Shown piece by piece: positions 41,560 through 51,203 of a DNA stretch of 64,000 nt. The DNA lies in NCBI GenBank assembly GCA_965268275.1, contig OZ254168.1, positions 1,054,001 through 1,118,000 on the forward strand, read 5' to 3'. The first letter of the stretch is position 1. The number at the start of each line of letters is the position of its first letter. A model generated the notes under the pieces. It searched no databases and was not told the DNA's origin. It worked only from the letters and a program-made list of their open reading frames with translations. The stretch is from AAA044-D11 sp965268275. Its GTDB lineage: Bacteria > Actinomycetota > Actinomycetes > Nanopelagicales > Nanopelagicaceae. Made by a program: the position numbers and the translations under genes.

Positions 41560-42908
41560 ATAGTTCGGGGCGCCTCAACTACATCTAAAGCAAGTAGATC
41601 TGCCTCGGTTTCCCGGCGCAAGATGGTTCGGGCCGCGCCATTAGCTACCGAAATCACTGCTGGCTTCAACATATGGTTGTAATTGCTCGCCATGCTTCGG
41701 CCGTATGCCCCGGTAGCTGGGATCGCCAAAACATCGCCAGGCGCAATATCGCTTGGGAGATCAATTTCTCGAATAATAATGTCGCCGCTTTCGCAATGCT
41801 TTCCAACTAATCTGGAATTTAACGCAGATGAACTAGATGTGCGGTTTGCAAGAATCGCAGAATATTTAGCACCGTAAAGTCCAGGGCGAATGTTGTCACT
41901 CATTCCACCGTCAACAGCGATATATCTGCGAGTTTTTCCACCCTCTAATTCCACATCTTTTGTTGTTCCGACTTCATACAAAGTCGTTGTAGTTGGACCG
42001 GCAATTGCACGACCTGGTTCAATTGAAATTTTAGGAACCTTCAGATTGTGACGACTGCATTCGCTCTTCACTAATTCAGCCAGTGCTGCCATAACTTGAT
42101 TTGGGTCAAATGTTTTATCGCCAGCAAGATATGCGATTCCATAGCCGCCACCTAGGTCAAGCTCAGAAAGTTCGCTCTTAAATTCATCGCGGAACTTTGC
42201 GCTAAGTTCAAGTAATTTTTTGGTTGCAAGAATAAATCCTTCATTTTCGAAAATTTGAGATCCGATATGACAATGCAAACCTTCAAGTGCGAGATTTTCT
42301 GCGCTCTGAGTTGCATTAATTGCCTTCCAGGCTGCGCCACTTGCAATCGAAAAACCAAACTTCACATCTTCATGCGCTGTTGAAATTGCCTCATGAGTGT
42401 GTGCTTCAACGCCTGGTGTGATTCGGAGCAGAACTTTCTGCACTTTACCGGCGGTTTTTGCAATTCGGTTAACTCGTTCAATCTCCTGCATTGAATCTAT
42501 AACTATTTTTGCAACGCCAACTTCGACTGCAGTTCTAATTTCTTCCTCTGATTTGTTATTTCCATGAACTTCAATTCGATCGACTGGGAAGTTCGCCGCA
42601 AGTGCCACAGCAAGTTCGCCACCTGTGCAAACATCAATTCCAATTCCAGCTTCCGAAATCCACTTTGCAACTTCTACTGAAACGAAGGATTTTGATGCGT
42701 AATAAACTTCGCCAGCACTACTTCCAAAATTAGAATTCAGAGCGTTTTTCCAGCCCATAATCCTTGACTTAAAATCGTTCTCATCGATTACAAAAAGCGG
42801 TGTTCCGAATTCTTTAGCTAATGAACTTGCTTTGCAGCCACCTATAACTAGTTCACCATTCACCATGGCACTGTTATTTGAAAAGACTTCTGGTAAGAAA
42901 TTCATCAC
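41553..42908 (-). CDS. lysA: Diaminopimelate decarboxylase
   Basis: About 450 residues, final step of lysine synthesis. The PLP Lys is in VYYASKSF near 69, HCHIGSQI near 215, GGGYGIAY near 252, the EPGRAI block near 298, and CESGDI near 368 with the catalytic Cys of the partner subunit. Start is GTG 42,908 or the adjoining ATG 42,905, directly after the argS stop. In the argS-lysA-hom-thrC-thrB order of actinobacteria. Confidence 0.95.
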   Translation of the reverse strand: MMNFLPEVFSNNSAMVNGELVIGGCKASSLAKEFGTPLFVIDENDFKSRIMGWKNALNSNFGSSAGEVYYASKSFVSVEVAKWISEAGIGIDVCTGGELAVALAANFPVDRIEVHGNNKSEEEIRTAVEVGVAKIVIDSMQEIERVNRIAKTAGKVQKVLLRITPGVEAHTHEAISTAHEDVKFGFSIASGAAWKAINATQSAENLALEGLHCHIGSQIFENEGFILATKKLLELSAKFRDEFKSELSELDLGGGYGIAYLAGDKTFDPNQVMAALAELVKSECSRHNLKVPKISIEPGRAIAGPTTTTLYEVGTTKDVELEGGKTRRYIAVDGGMSDNIRPGLYGAKYSAILANRTSSSSALNSRLVGKHCESGDIIIREIDLPSDIAPGDVLAIPATGAYGRSMASNYNHMLKPAVISVANGAARTILRRETEADLLALDVVEAPRTIK

Positions 42909-44585
42909 TTACATCTTTTCTGGTGCGCTAACACCGAGTAGATCAAGACCGTTAGCTATTACTTGAGCTGTTGCAGAACATAAGGTAGCGCGTGCGCTAT
43001 GAAGCGCGCTTGGAGTTTCGTCACCAAGTGGCAGAACTCTGCAGTCAGCATAGAACCGGTGGTAAACCCCAGCCAGCTCTTCAACATATCTGGCAACCCG
43101 ATGCGGCTCGCGCAACTCTGCAGCGCCGGCTACAACTCTTGGAAATTCACCAAGGGCGCCAATTAATTCGCGTTCGCGTTCGTGCACTAAAAGTTCAGGA
43201 TGGATTGAATCTGGGCCATATTTAATTCCGACATCAGTTGCATTACGTAATACTGCACAAATTCTTGCGTGTGCATATTGCACGTAGTAAACCGGATTTT
43301 CATTCGTACGGCTGCGCAAAATATCAACATCCATAACCATTGGAGTATCAACTGGATAACGGATTAAGGTGTAACGAGCTGCATCAACGCCAACTTTTTC
43401 AACAAGTTCTTCAAGAGTGATAATTGTTCCAGCGCGCTTAGAGAGCTTTACCTCTTCGCCGCCCTCCATAATTTTTACCATTTGGCCAATCAAGACTTCA
43501 ACGTTGTATTCCGGATTATCACCGTTACACGCTGCAAGTGCCTTTAATCTTCCGGTATATCCGTGATGATCTGCACCCAACATATAAATACAGATTTCAA
43601 ATCCACGTTCGCGCTTTGAAATGTAATAAGCAGAATCAGATGCGAAGTAAGCCATCGAGCCATCTGACTTCACCATTACGCGATCTTTGTCATCACCAAA
43701 ATCTGTTGTTCTAAGCCAAATGGCTCCGCCATCAACAAATACATGTCCCTTTGATTTCAAAACTTCTTGGCAATGTGCAAAAAAGTCATTGTCATACAAA
43801 CTCTTTTCAGAGAACCAGACATCAAATTTAGTTCCAAATTTATCCAGAACACTCTGCTGTTGTGCCAGCTGCAATTTGTATCCGATATCCCGGAATGCAA
43901 ATGTCTGTTCTTCACCACTTAACTTTAAAATTTCGGGTTTTGCAGCGACAACCTCTTTAGCTAAGTCATCGATATACGCCCCGTGATAGCCATCTTCGGG
44001 CCTTGGTTCTCCAAGTGCTGCGCTCTGCAGAGATGCGCCAAATTTATCCATCTGCACACCACGATCATTTATATAAAACTCGCGCGTTACCTTTGCGCCA
44101 GCTGCCGATAAGACTCGACCAAGTGCATCGCCTACCGCAGCCCATCTGGTGTGACCTAGATGCAGCGGCCCAGTCGGGTTTGCGCTGATAAATTCGAGAT
44201 TAATTGCAATGCCATTTAATTTATTTCCATGCCCAAAATTTCTGCCGGCGGTAAGAATGTTGGCGATTACTCCGCCCTGGCTACTTTTATCTAACGTGAT
44301 ATTTACAAAGCCAGGACCAGCGATTTCTAGCGCTGCAATATCTTTACGGTTTGAAAGTCCTGCAACGATAATTTCGGCAATTTTGCGAGGCGCAATTCCA
44401 GATGGCTTCGAAAGAGCCAAAGCGATTGAGGTTGCATAATCCCCGTGATCACGATTCTTTGGTCGCTCTAAGGTGAGTATCGTTGGGATATCGCAATTTA
44501 ATTGTGAATGTGCATCACGTAAGACTTGAAGAATCGCCGCACTAATTTCATCCTGAATACTCAGGTTACTTTGCTCGGCGCTCAT
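42909..44585 (-). CDS. argS: Arginyl-tRNA synthetase
   Basis: 558 residues, class I. HIGH-like HLGH near 142, KMSKS-like KLSKR near 379, N-terminal Add-1 domain and C-terminal anticodon-binding DALR domain ending GLDLLGVSAPEKM. A TAAACT hexamer 7 bases before ATG suggests a leaderless transcript for the whole operon. Confidence 0.96.
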   Translation of the reverse strand: MSAEQSNLSIQDEISAAILQVLRDAHSQLNCDIPTILTLERPKNRDHGDYATSIALALSKPSGIAPRKIAEIIVAGLSNRKDIAALEIAGPGFVNITLDKSSQGGVIANILTAGRNFGHGNKLNGIAINLEFISANPTGPLHLGHTRWAAVGDALGRVLSAAGAKVTREFYINDRGVQMDKFGASLQSAALGEPRPEDGYHGAYIDDLAKEVVAAKPEILKLSGEEQTFAFRDIGYKLQLAQQQSVLDKFGTKFDVWFSEKSLYDNDFFAHCQEVLKSKGHVFVDGGAIWLRTTDFGDDKDRVMVKSDGSMAYFASDSAYYISKRERGFEICIYMLGADHHGYTGRLKALAACNGDNPEYNVEVLIGQMVKIMEGGEEVKLSKRAGTIITLEELVEKVGVDAARYTLIRYPVDTPMVMDVDILRSRTNENPVYYVQYAHARICAVLRNATDVGIKYGPDSIHPELLVHERERELIGALGEFPRVVAGAAELREPHRVARYVEELAGVYHRFYADCRVLPLGDETPSALHSARATLCSATAQVIANGLDLLGVSAPEKM

Positions 44586-44592
44586 CTAGCGA

Positions 44593-44598
44593 AGTTTA
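44593..44598 (-). promoter_or_regulatory. Leaderless -10 element of the argS operon
   Basis: Minus-strand TAAACT, 7 bases before the argS ATG. Confidence 0.45.
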
Positions 44599-44613
44599 CA
44601 GGTTTAAGTGCAG

Positions 44614-45765
44614 TTAAAGGCCCATCAAGTGCTCGATAGCTAATTGATCGATTGTCTCGTATTGATATCCACGAGCGGCCAAGCCATCGACATCAACATT
44701 TACTGAAGTTAAATCCTTCCAACTCTCGCCCTTTGCAAGTGTTGGCACTTCAAGTTCGTTGATTCGAGAATCTTCCATAGCAGCCTTCACTCGAGGATCT
44801 GCGCGGAATGCCAATGCGCGCTCTTTGAGTGCAAGATATGTTCGCATATTTGAAGTTGCAGAAACCCAGACTCCACGATCATCTTCTGTGCGACCTGGCT
44901 TGTAATCGAAGTGCTTTGGACCAGCATATTTATAGCGCTCTAGAAGATCTACTAAGAAGAATGCTGATTTCAAATCGCCATGCCCAAATACCAAGTCCTG
45001 ATCAAACTTTGGACCATGCTGACCATTTAAATCAATGTGGAATAACTTCTTATGGAACAAAGCTTGCGCGATTCCGTGAACAAAGTTGAGGTTAGCCATC
45101 TGCTCGTGACCAACTTCTGGATTTACGCCAACCAATTCTGGATGATCTAGTGAATTAATAAATGCCAGTGCATGTCCAATAGTTGGTAGGAAGATATCGC
45201 CACGTGGTTCATTTGGTTTTGGTTCGATTGCAAATTTAATGTTGTAACCCTTATCGATTACATATTGACCAAGGATGTTAAATCCTTCGCGATAACGCTC
45301 TAGCGCAACATATCCGTCTTTTGCTGCATCAGATTCAGCGCCTTCACGGCCACCCCAACACACATAAATTTCAGCGCCAAGTTCTGCAGCAAGATCAATG
45401 TTGCGCATAACTTTAGAGATTGCAAAGCGTCGAATGTCGCGTTCATTTGCGGTCAACGCACCATCCTTAAAGATTGGGTGGGTAAATAGATTTGTTGTTG
45501 CCATCGGAACTTTCATTCCGGTATCTGCAAGTGCTTTTTTGAATCTAGAAATATGAGCGTTGCGATCTGAATCATTTGAACCAAATGGAATTAAATCATC
45601 ATCGTGAAATGTCACGCCATAGGCACCGCGTTCTGCTAATTCAGTAACACTGCGGACCGGATCTAGAGCACCACGAGTTGCATCACCAAATGGATCTCGC
45701 GCTTGCCAACCAACAGTCCAGAGACCAAACGTGAACTTATCTGCAGGACTTGGTGTTAGTGACAT
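44614..45765 (-). CDS. xylA: Xylose isomerase
   Basis: 383 residues. Converts xylose to xylulose. The catalytic His is in TFHDDDLIPFG near 54, CWGGREGAE near 137, the metal site in EPKPNEPRGD near 181, PEVGHEQMA near 217 and HIDLNGQHG near 243. Actinobacterial short type. AAGGAG ribosome site 5 bases before ATG. It lies alone between argS and a tRNA; no xylulokinase gene follows. Confidence 0.95.
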   Translation of the reverse strand: MSLTPSPADKFTFGLWTVGWQARDPFGDATRGALDPVRSVTELAERGAYGVTFHDDDLIPFGSNDSDRNAHISRFKKALADTGMKVPMATTNLFTHPIFKDGALTANERDIRRFAISKVMRNIDLAAELGAEIYVCWGGREGAESDAAKDGYVALERYREGFNILGQYVIDKGYNIKFAIEPKPNEPRGDIFLPTIGHALAFINSLDHPELVGVNPEVGHEQMANLNFVHGIAQALFHKKLFHIDLNGQHGPKFDQDLVFGHGDLKSAFFLVDLLERYKYAGPKHFDYKPGRTEDDRGVWVSATSNMRTYLALKERALAFRADPRVKAAMEDSRINELEVPTLAKGESWKDLTSVNVDVDGLAARGYQYETIDQLAIEHLMGL

Positions 45766-45854
45766 CTTGGCTCCTTGTTTAGATTCTCTTGCCCTAATTT
45801 AATCTCAGTTTGGCGCTTTTGCCTAAGTTCCCTTAATCTTCTCTCATCTCTCCA

Positions 45855-45938
45855 GCGGGAGTGGTGAAATGGCAGACACGCAAGTCTTAGGAACTTGTGT
45901 CTTCGGACGTGCGGGTTCAAGTCCCGCCTCCCGCACCA
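45855..45938 (+). tRNA. tRNA-Leu (anticodon TAG)
   Basis: 84 bases including an encoded CCA. Acceptor arm GCGGGAG pairs with CTCCCGC; anticodon stem CAAGT/ACTTG holds the loop CTTAGGA with anticodon TAG; a long variable arm follows (class II); T arm GCGGG-TTCAAGT-CCCGC. A T-run (CTTTTTATTT) 8-17 bases downstream may end the transcript. Confidence 0.97.
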
Positions 45939-45971
45939 GCTACAACTTTTTATTTCTACATAATTAAAGCT

Positions 45972-47177
45972 TTATTTAATACCTGCAAAGAGCTTTGCTA
46001 AAGCCGGAACTTGCTTATTCGCTTCGACCCAAATCTTTGGTCCACCATGATTCTCGCCGGGAATTAATTTGAGAATACTTTTACCTTTGAGGGCCTTAAC
46101 TTTGCTATCCAATTCAATTGAATCGTATTTGCTGACCGAGCAATCTGCTGTTCCATGGATAATAAAGAAATTTGGAAGACTCTTATTCTTGGCAAGGAAT
46201 GGATAAAGATTTGCTGAATCCACCTTTTCACGGTTTTCTGGCAGCGTTACATCGCCAAACCAGACACTCATTTTAGGATCCATGCCGTATGCAAAATCAT
46301 CTTTGTTCTGACATGGATATTTGATTTTGTTCTCAACCATGGTCAACATATTTGCATTACCAAAGAGATCAAAAACGGCTGAAACACTTGCAGAAGTTTT
46401 CAGGTTTGGGTCAGCTGGATCATCAAAGAGTGTTTTCTGATTGCCAGTTATGGCAGCCATTAGCGCAAGATATCCACCGGCAGAATCGCCACCTACTGCA
46501 AACTTCTTTGGGTTATAGCCATACTTCGCAGCGTTTGCTCGAAGATATCTAATTGCAGTTTTTACATCTTGGCCAGTGACCGGATAAGAAACTTTGGTCG
46601 CCAATCGATAATTTACAGAAGCGACTGCGATTCCATTCTTGACCAATACTTCAAGAAGTTTGGCACTCTCGTCGTATTTAATTGAATTTTCATTTCCAAA
46701 AACCATTCCGCCGCCATGAATCCAGATCATCAGCGGTGGTTTTGCAATTCCCTTTGGCAAATAAACATCTAGTCGCATATCTGTATCAATTGCAGAATAA
46801 CTCTCATCATCGAAAACTTTCATCTTCGCAAGTGATTTGGCTGGCAATGAATATGTATGTTTAAAACCTGGCGGCATATTGTCATCAGAAATGTCATCTG
46901 AGGCTTCAGATGGTTTCGTTGGAGCAACCGGAAGTGGTTCGCCTTCGATCCACCATTTCTTCACTCCGGTTATTAATGTGCAAACCAGAGTTTTTCCGCT
47001 GTGAGCACTTAATTGCTTAAAACCTTCGTCATTATTGGGACAAGTGCGCCCTGGAGCAGCCTGTCCATCTGGATAGCCATCGTCTGGATTTGCAGCTTTA
47101 GTTGCTGGAGCAATCAAGACTGAAACAATTAAAAGTGAAATTCCAAGATTTAGGTTGCGCTTTTGACTAAAGCGCAT
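45972..47177 (-). CDS. Secreted alpha/beta-hydrolase esterase (hormone-sensitive lipase type)
   Basis: About 401 residues. Start ATG 47,177 gives a clear signal peptide: RFSQKR, a hydrophobic core, and cleavage after ATKA near residue 29. Then comes a cysteine-containing region and a Pro/Asp-rich linker. The esterase domain follows, with oxyanion motif HGGG, nucleophile in GGDSAGG, acid in HGTADCS and His in GENHGG. Exported hydrolase for short esters or acylated sugars; substrate unknown. Its start overlaps the DinB-family gene. Confidence 0.85.
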   Translation of the reverse strand: MRFSQKRNLNLGISLLIVSVLIAPATKAANPDDGYPDGQAAPGRTCPNNDEGFKQLSAHSGKTLVCTLITGVKKWWIEGEPLPVAPTKPSEASDDISDDNMPPGFKHTYSLPAKSLAKMKVFDDESYSAIDTDMRLDVYLPKGIAKPPLMIWIHGGGMVFGNENSIKYDESAKLLEVLVKNGIAVASVNYRLATKVSYPVTGQDVKTAIRYLRANAAKYGYNPKKFAVGGDSAGGYLALMAAITGNQKTLFDDPADPNLKTSASVSAVFDLFGNANMLTMVENKIKYPCQNKDDFAYGMDPKMSVWFGDVTLPENREKVDSANLYPFLAKNKSLPNFFIIHGTADCSVSKYDSIELDSKVKALKGKSILKLIPGENHGGPKIWVEANKQVPALAKLFAGIK

Positions 47178-47643
47178 CAATGATTCCCTGAAGTTGTCCG
47201 GCATGAGATTTGTTATGTCCCGCTGCCAAGGTAACTAAATCACGAAGTGTTATGAGACCACGCTCTGGATGTTTTGAAGTTCGAGACCAATCACTTTCAG
47301 GAATTGCGCCCAAAATATTTGCAGTCGCTAATTGAATTCCTTGAATCGCAGCAATTGAAGCAAAGACATCGCGTTTTGCATACTGCAAACGATCTGGATA
47401 AACATCTTCGTTGAAAAGAACTATGTCTGGATTATCGTCGGCGAGGCAAGTTAAATACCTTGTAGCAAAGTGCATCTCTCCATCACACATATGGTGCAAG
47501 ACATAAGCTGCAGACCATTCGCCAGCAATTGCGACCTTATTCATATCTTGGGGCGATATGGAATTAGCTAATGAAATCAACTCCGTGCCGTTCTTGATGA
47601 ATTCTGCCAAAAGGTCTTGTGAACTCTTTAATGAATCGCTCAT
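47167..47643 (-). CDS. DinB-superfamily protein
   Basis: 158 residues, four-helix-bundle DinB fold: EWSAAYVLHHMCDGE with a potential metal His near residue 51, and GHNKSHAGQLQGI at the C-terminus with two further His. Members include thiol-dependent transferases and proteins of unknown role. A TATAGT hexamer exactly 6 bases before ATG suggests leaderless expression with the downstream esterase. Confidence 0.75.
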   Translation of the reverse strand: MSDSLKSSQDLLAEFIKNGTELISLANSISPQDMNKVAIAGEWSAAYVLHHMCDGEMHFATRYLTCLADDNPDIVLFNEDVYPDRLQYAKRDVFASIAAIQGIQLATANILGAIPESDWSRTSKHPERGLITLRDLVTLAAGHNKSHAGQLQGIIDAL

Positions 47644-47649
47644 GACGCA

Positions 47650-47655
47650 ACTATA
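47650..47655 (-). promoter_or_regulatory. Leaderless -10 element of the DinB/esterase pair
   Basis: Minus-strand TATAGT followed by 6 bases and ATG at 47,643. Confidence 0.55.
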
Positions 47656-47755
47656 GGCTCATGGCTAGCGGAGATGGAAGGGAAATCACTCATGGCACTC
47701 ACCCCGCCGGGTGTTATAGGCTTCGCCGAGATAACTGCGTAGGCAAGGAGCGAAA

Positions 47756-48580
47756 ATGTCTGACAACAAATTCCGATCATGGGTTGGATTTAAAGAAGAA
47801 ACTGTTGCAGTCCCAACTGAAAATGCGGTTGAACGTATTCGCCAACTAGAAACTCAACTAGCAGATCTCCGCTCACGTCGTGACATTACAAGTTTAAGCA
47901 AAGAAGAGTTTGAAATTCTTGCAGGCGAAACTGCAATGAGCCTAATCAAAGCCGCACAGCAACGTGAGTCTCGAGCAACTGCATCAGCCGAGCAGATGGT
48001 TGCAGAAGCAACTCGAATCACAAAGGATCGTTTAGAGTCTTCAGAAAATAAAGCAAAAGCAATCTTGGCTGGCGCAGAATCTCGCGGTCGTAAATATATA
48101 GCTGCTGCAGAGTCTGAAGCGCAAGAGCTACTCGAGAAGGCAACACGTAGCGCCGAAACTTTGCTCACCGAAAGCCGCCGCGAAGCAAATGCACTTTCTA
48201 GCGCTGCAAAGCGTGAAGCTGAAAAGGTCATTTCTGAAGCAACAGTCGCAGTTGGCGAATTCCGTTCGTGGCTTACAAGTGCAATCTCGGAATCAGAACG
48301 TCTTTATAGAGTTCAAACTCAATCATTAAATGCCGCAGAGCAAGCAATTGGTGAAACCAGAAGTAGATTGAAACAGGCTTTTGAAAGACTCTCAGCTTTG
48401 CAAGGCGATATCGATGCAAACATTGATTCAAATAATCGCCCAGTAGAGAAAACTTTTGTGCGCAATGGTGGAAAAAATCCAGCGGTAGCAGGAAGCTCTT
48501 CTCCATCTGAAATTGTGAAATCTGCAACTGCGCCAACTAAGAAGGTTGCAAAGAAGAGCACAACTAAAAAACGTAAGTAA
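47756..48580 (+). CDS. Coiled-coil protein with basic C-terminal tail (DivIVA/filament-like)
   Basis: 274 residues without membrane segments. After a short N-terminus, residues about 22-215 are a long Ala/Glu/Arg-rich heptad region (repeated AEAxR, AESEAQELLEKA, AKREAEKVI) predicted to be coiled coil. A Ser/Pro linker follows, and then a KKVAKKSTTKKRK tail. The make-up resembles actinobacterial DivIVA or FilP-type scaffold proteins, but the DivIVA N-terminal signature is not evident. AAGGAG ribosome site 5 bases before ATG. Co-oriented with an OatA-like acyltransferase 5 bases downstream. Confidence 0.6.
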   Translation: MSDNKFRSWVGFKEETVAVPTENAVERIRQLETQLADLRSRRDITSLSKEEFEILAGETAMSLIKAAQQRESRATASAEQMVAEATRITKDRLESSENKAKAILAGAESRGRKYIAAAESEAQELLEKATRSAETLLTESRREANALSSAAKREAEKVISEATVAVGEFRSWLTSAISESERLYRVQTQSLNAAEQAIGETRSRLKQAFERLSALQGDIDANIDSNNRPVEKTFVRNGGKNPAVAGSSSPSEIVKSATAPTKKVAKKSTTKKRK

Positions 48581-48585
48581 TTTCG

Positions 48586-50337
48586 ATGCAGCGCGCATCA
48601 ATTTCTTCAACACATATACCGGCAATTGATGGATTGCGTGCGCTTGCCGTTTTTGCAGTTGTTCTTTATCACCTAGGAATTTCTTGGATTCCGGGTGGAT
48701 TCTTGGGCGTTGATCTCTTCTTCGTAATCTCTGGATATGTAATCACTAGATTGATTTTAGATTCGATTGAAAGTGCCAATGGATTAGATATTAAAAAGTT
48801 CTATACGGCGCGCATAAGAAGATTATTCCCAGGGCTGGTAGTTCTTCTTATTGTTACCTCGACCATGATTGCACTTTTTGCACCTGATGCGATTCGTAGA
48901 TTTATACAGGATGTCCCATACGTATTATCCGGAACTAATAACTGGCACTTAGTTGCACTTCAGCAGGACTACTTTCAGGCCATTGGCCGCCCACCACTTC
49001 TGCAACACACCTGGTCGCTTGCTGTCGAGTTTCAGTTTTACTTGATTTGGCCAATAATTTTGCTTTTCATTTGGCGAAGGTTCGGCAAAAGAGTTGTGAG
49101 GCGCGCAGCCCTCGTAATTGCTACCTTCTCAGGCACTGCTCTCTTTTTATTCTCACTTCAGGCAGACAATGCAACTGCCGGACGAATCAGCCACATCTAC
49201 TTCGGAACAGATACTCACAGCCTTGGTCTATTTCTAGGATCGGCTCTTGCAGTTAGCTGGATCCCAAGAAACCTAACTCAAAACATTTCTCAGCGGGCCC
49301 AAGATTTTGTTGATGGCATAGGAGTTTTTGGATTTATTGGTTTGCTCTGTATTTTTCTATTCATCGATCAAGAAAATGCAACGTTGTATCAAATTGCATT
49401 TCCACTTGCTGCATTATTTGGTTGTGCAACCCTAGTTTCAATTGTTCATCCAGCATCAAGATTCTCGCCCATATTAAGCAACAAGATTTTTCTCTGGATT
49501 GGCCAAAGATCTTATGGAATTTATTTATGGCATTGGGTGGTATTTCAAGTTACAAGACCGGGCGCTGATTTAACTGGTTCGCTTCCAATGTTAAATATTG
49601 CCAGAGTTTTAGTTGTTCTAGCACTTGCTGATATCTCGCTTCGTGCGATTGAAATACCGATTCGCAACGGCGTCGTTCAGAACTGGTTTAGAGGAATGAA
49701 ATATCGCACCAAGATTATGCAGAAGCGGCAACGAATTTTTGTGGCTTCTGTAACCGCATTTATTGTCGTAATTTCTGGTAGTTCGGTCGCTCTTGCCTGG
49801 CAACGCGATCAATCAATAATTGTTGAAATTAAACCAGAACTTGAATTACCAGACACCGTTATGGGAGTAAGTAAATCTGGGCTCTGGGTTACCGGAGATT
49901 CAGTTATCTTGGGTATCCGCAGCAAGTTAGCGATGCAAGAAGAAATAGCACTAATAAATGCGCGCGTAGGCCGCCAGATTCAAGAGCTTATAAAAGAGGT
50001 AGAAGCAGATAAGCCACGCGCCGGAGAATCAAAAGTGGTTCTCAATGTTGGAAACAATAATTCGGTTTCGCGCGAAGATATGTTCAAGTTAATGGAACTA
50101 CTAAAGGATCAACCAAAGGTTGTTGTAGTAAACACTTCCGTGCCTAGAACTTGGCGTGATGGAAACAATAAAATTATTAGCGAAGTTGTTTCTAGTTACC
50201 CAAATGCCGTTTTAGTTGATTGGGCCTCGATAGCAGAAAACCACCCGGAGTTTTTTGCTCCGGATGGTGTCCACTTAATTGAAGCTGGTAGTGATGTTTA
50301 TGTTGCATCAATACTTGAAGCACTTAACGCAGATTAG
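48586..50337 (+). CDS. Acyltransferase 3 / SGNH-type cell-wall O-acyltransferase (OatA-like)
   Basis: 583 residues. The N-terminal acyltransferase-3 domain has about ten membrane segments (IDGLRALAVFAVVLYHLG, GFLGVDLFFVISGYVIT, TWSLAVEFQFYLIWP). A C-terminal extracellular SGNH domain from about 425 has GDS in WVTGDSVILG, an Asn in VGNNNS, and the Asp/His in APDGVHL. This is the layout of peptidoglycan O-acetyltransferases. The final target (peptidoglycan, glycan or lipid) is inferred. Lies 5 bases after the coiled-coil gene. Confidence 0.88.
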   Translation: MQRASISSTHIPAIDGLRALAVFAVVLYHLGISWIPGGFLGVDLFFVISGYVITRLILDSIESANGLDIKKFYTARIRRLFPGLVVLLIVTSTMIALFAPDAIRRFIQDVPYVLSGTNNWHLVALQQDYFQAIGRPPLLQHTWSLAVEFQFYLIWPIILLFIWRRFGKRVVRRAALVIATFSGTALFLFSLQADNATAGRISHIYFGTDTHSLGLFLGSALAVSWIPRNLTQNISQRAQDFVDGIGVFGFIGLLCIFLFIDQENATLYQIAFPLAALFGCATLVSIVHPASRFSPILSNKIFLWIGQRSYGIYLWHWVVFQVTRPGADLTGSLPMLNIARVLVVLALADISLRAIEIPIRNGVVQNWFRGMKYRTKIMQKRQRIFVASVTAFIVVISGSSVALAWQRDQSIIVEIKPELELPDTVMGVSKSGLWVTGDSVILGIRSKLAMQEEIALINARVGRQIQELIKEVEADKPRAGESKVVLNVGNNNSVSREDMFKLMELLKDQPKVVVVNTSVPRTWRDGNNKIISEVVSSYPNAVLVDWASIAENHPEFFAPDGVHLIEAGSDVYVASILEALNAD

Positions 50338-50340
50338 TTA

Positions 50341-51117
50341 TTAAGCCCACTGTCCTGGAAGTCCGAAGACTTTACCGCCAACAACTGTTCCATCTTCTAG
50401 AACAGATGAAATTCTAAAAGATGCCCAACCAGTTGTATCACCTTTTGTAATGTCAATTGAATATTGATCAGATGGAACTGTTGAAATCAATTTCCAAGAT
50501 CCACCGTTAGAGCGAATTTCGACATTGTAATTTGAGACTGCAGCGCCATCAACTGGGGCTTTCCAGAAAATAGTTGCACCTGACGCGGTGTATTGCGCAA
50601 CGATTCCTACTGGTTCGCTGCCACCTTGATCAATTACAGTTGAAGTCGTTGCTTCAGCAGAAGCTTCAGCAGTTGGTTCGGCTTCCTGAGTTGCTTGTGC
50701 AGTAGCAGTTGCTTCTGGTGCTGCAGTTTCAGTATTTGAAGAACCATTTCGGGACACAACAACTATTGCAAGTAACACGACAGCAATTATTACTGCAATT
50801 ACTACCCGCTTTGAGGTTGCATCACTTGATGAGCTATTTACCGCAGCAGGAACACTTGCTCCTGGAGTTTTAGCAGGACGATTTACTACTGAAGGACTCT
50901 GGAAACTAGAGCGAGTCGATGTTGAAGGGACCGCAGGAACAACAAATGTTGATGATGCTTTCTTCGCAGTTTTCTTAGCCGACTTCTTTACGGCGCTCTT
51001 TTTTGCTGGCGCTTTCTTCACGCTCTTCTTGACTGCTTTCTTAGCTGAAGTTTTCTTCGCGGTTTTCTTTGCCGAAGTTTTCTTAGCTGTTTTTTTAGCT
51101 GTCTTCTTAACTGCCAC
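50341..51117 (-). CDS. Lysine-rich (histone H1-like) single-pass membrane protein with FN3-like domain
   Basis: 258 residues in four parts: residues 3-54 are repeats of KKTAKKTSAK like histone-H1 or HupB tails; 55-104 a Ser/Pro linker; 105-122 one membrane helix; 124-165 an Ala/Thr/Glu-rich spacer; 168-258 a fibronectin-III-like domain. With the positive side inside, the basic tail would face the cytoplasm (DNA or RNA) and FN3 would face outside. I know no characterised protein with this order. GTG start with AAGGAG 7 bases upstream. Convergent with the acyltransferase. Confidence 0.65.
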   Translation of the reverse strand: MAVKKTAKKTAKKTSAKKTAKKTSAKKAVKKSVKKAPAKKSAVKKSAKKTAKKASSTFVVPAVPSTSTRSSFQSPSVVNRPAKTPGASVPAAVNSSSSDATSKRVVIAVIIAVVLLAIVVVSRNGSSNTETAAPEATATAQATQEAEPTAEASAEATTSTVIDQGGSEPVGIVAQYTASGATIFWKAPVDGAAVSNYNVEIRSNGGSWKLISTVPSDQYSIDITKGDTTGWASFRISSVLEDGTVVGGKVFGLPGQWA

Positions 51118-51203
51118 AGTTGTGCTCCTTGGTTTGAGATTGAAATCCAGAATTAACGCTCAATAGTTAAAGGATACCTTAGAGCTGAAGAAAACTTAGA
51201 TTT

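Noticed and set aside
41498..41578. N-terminal extension of homoserine dehydrogenase
   Set aside because: It only translates the 18-base tandem repeat; the ATG at 41,497 has a good ribosome site.
50950..51110. Repeat array
   Set aside because: Repeats follow the reading frame of the KKTAKK tail, so they are coding low complexity.
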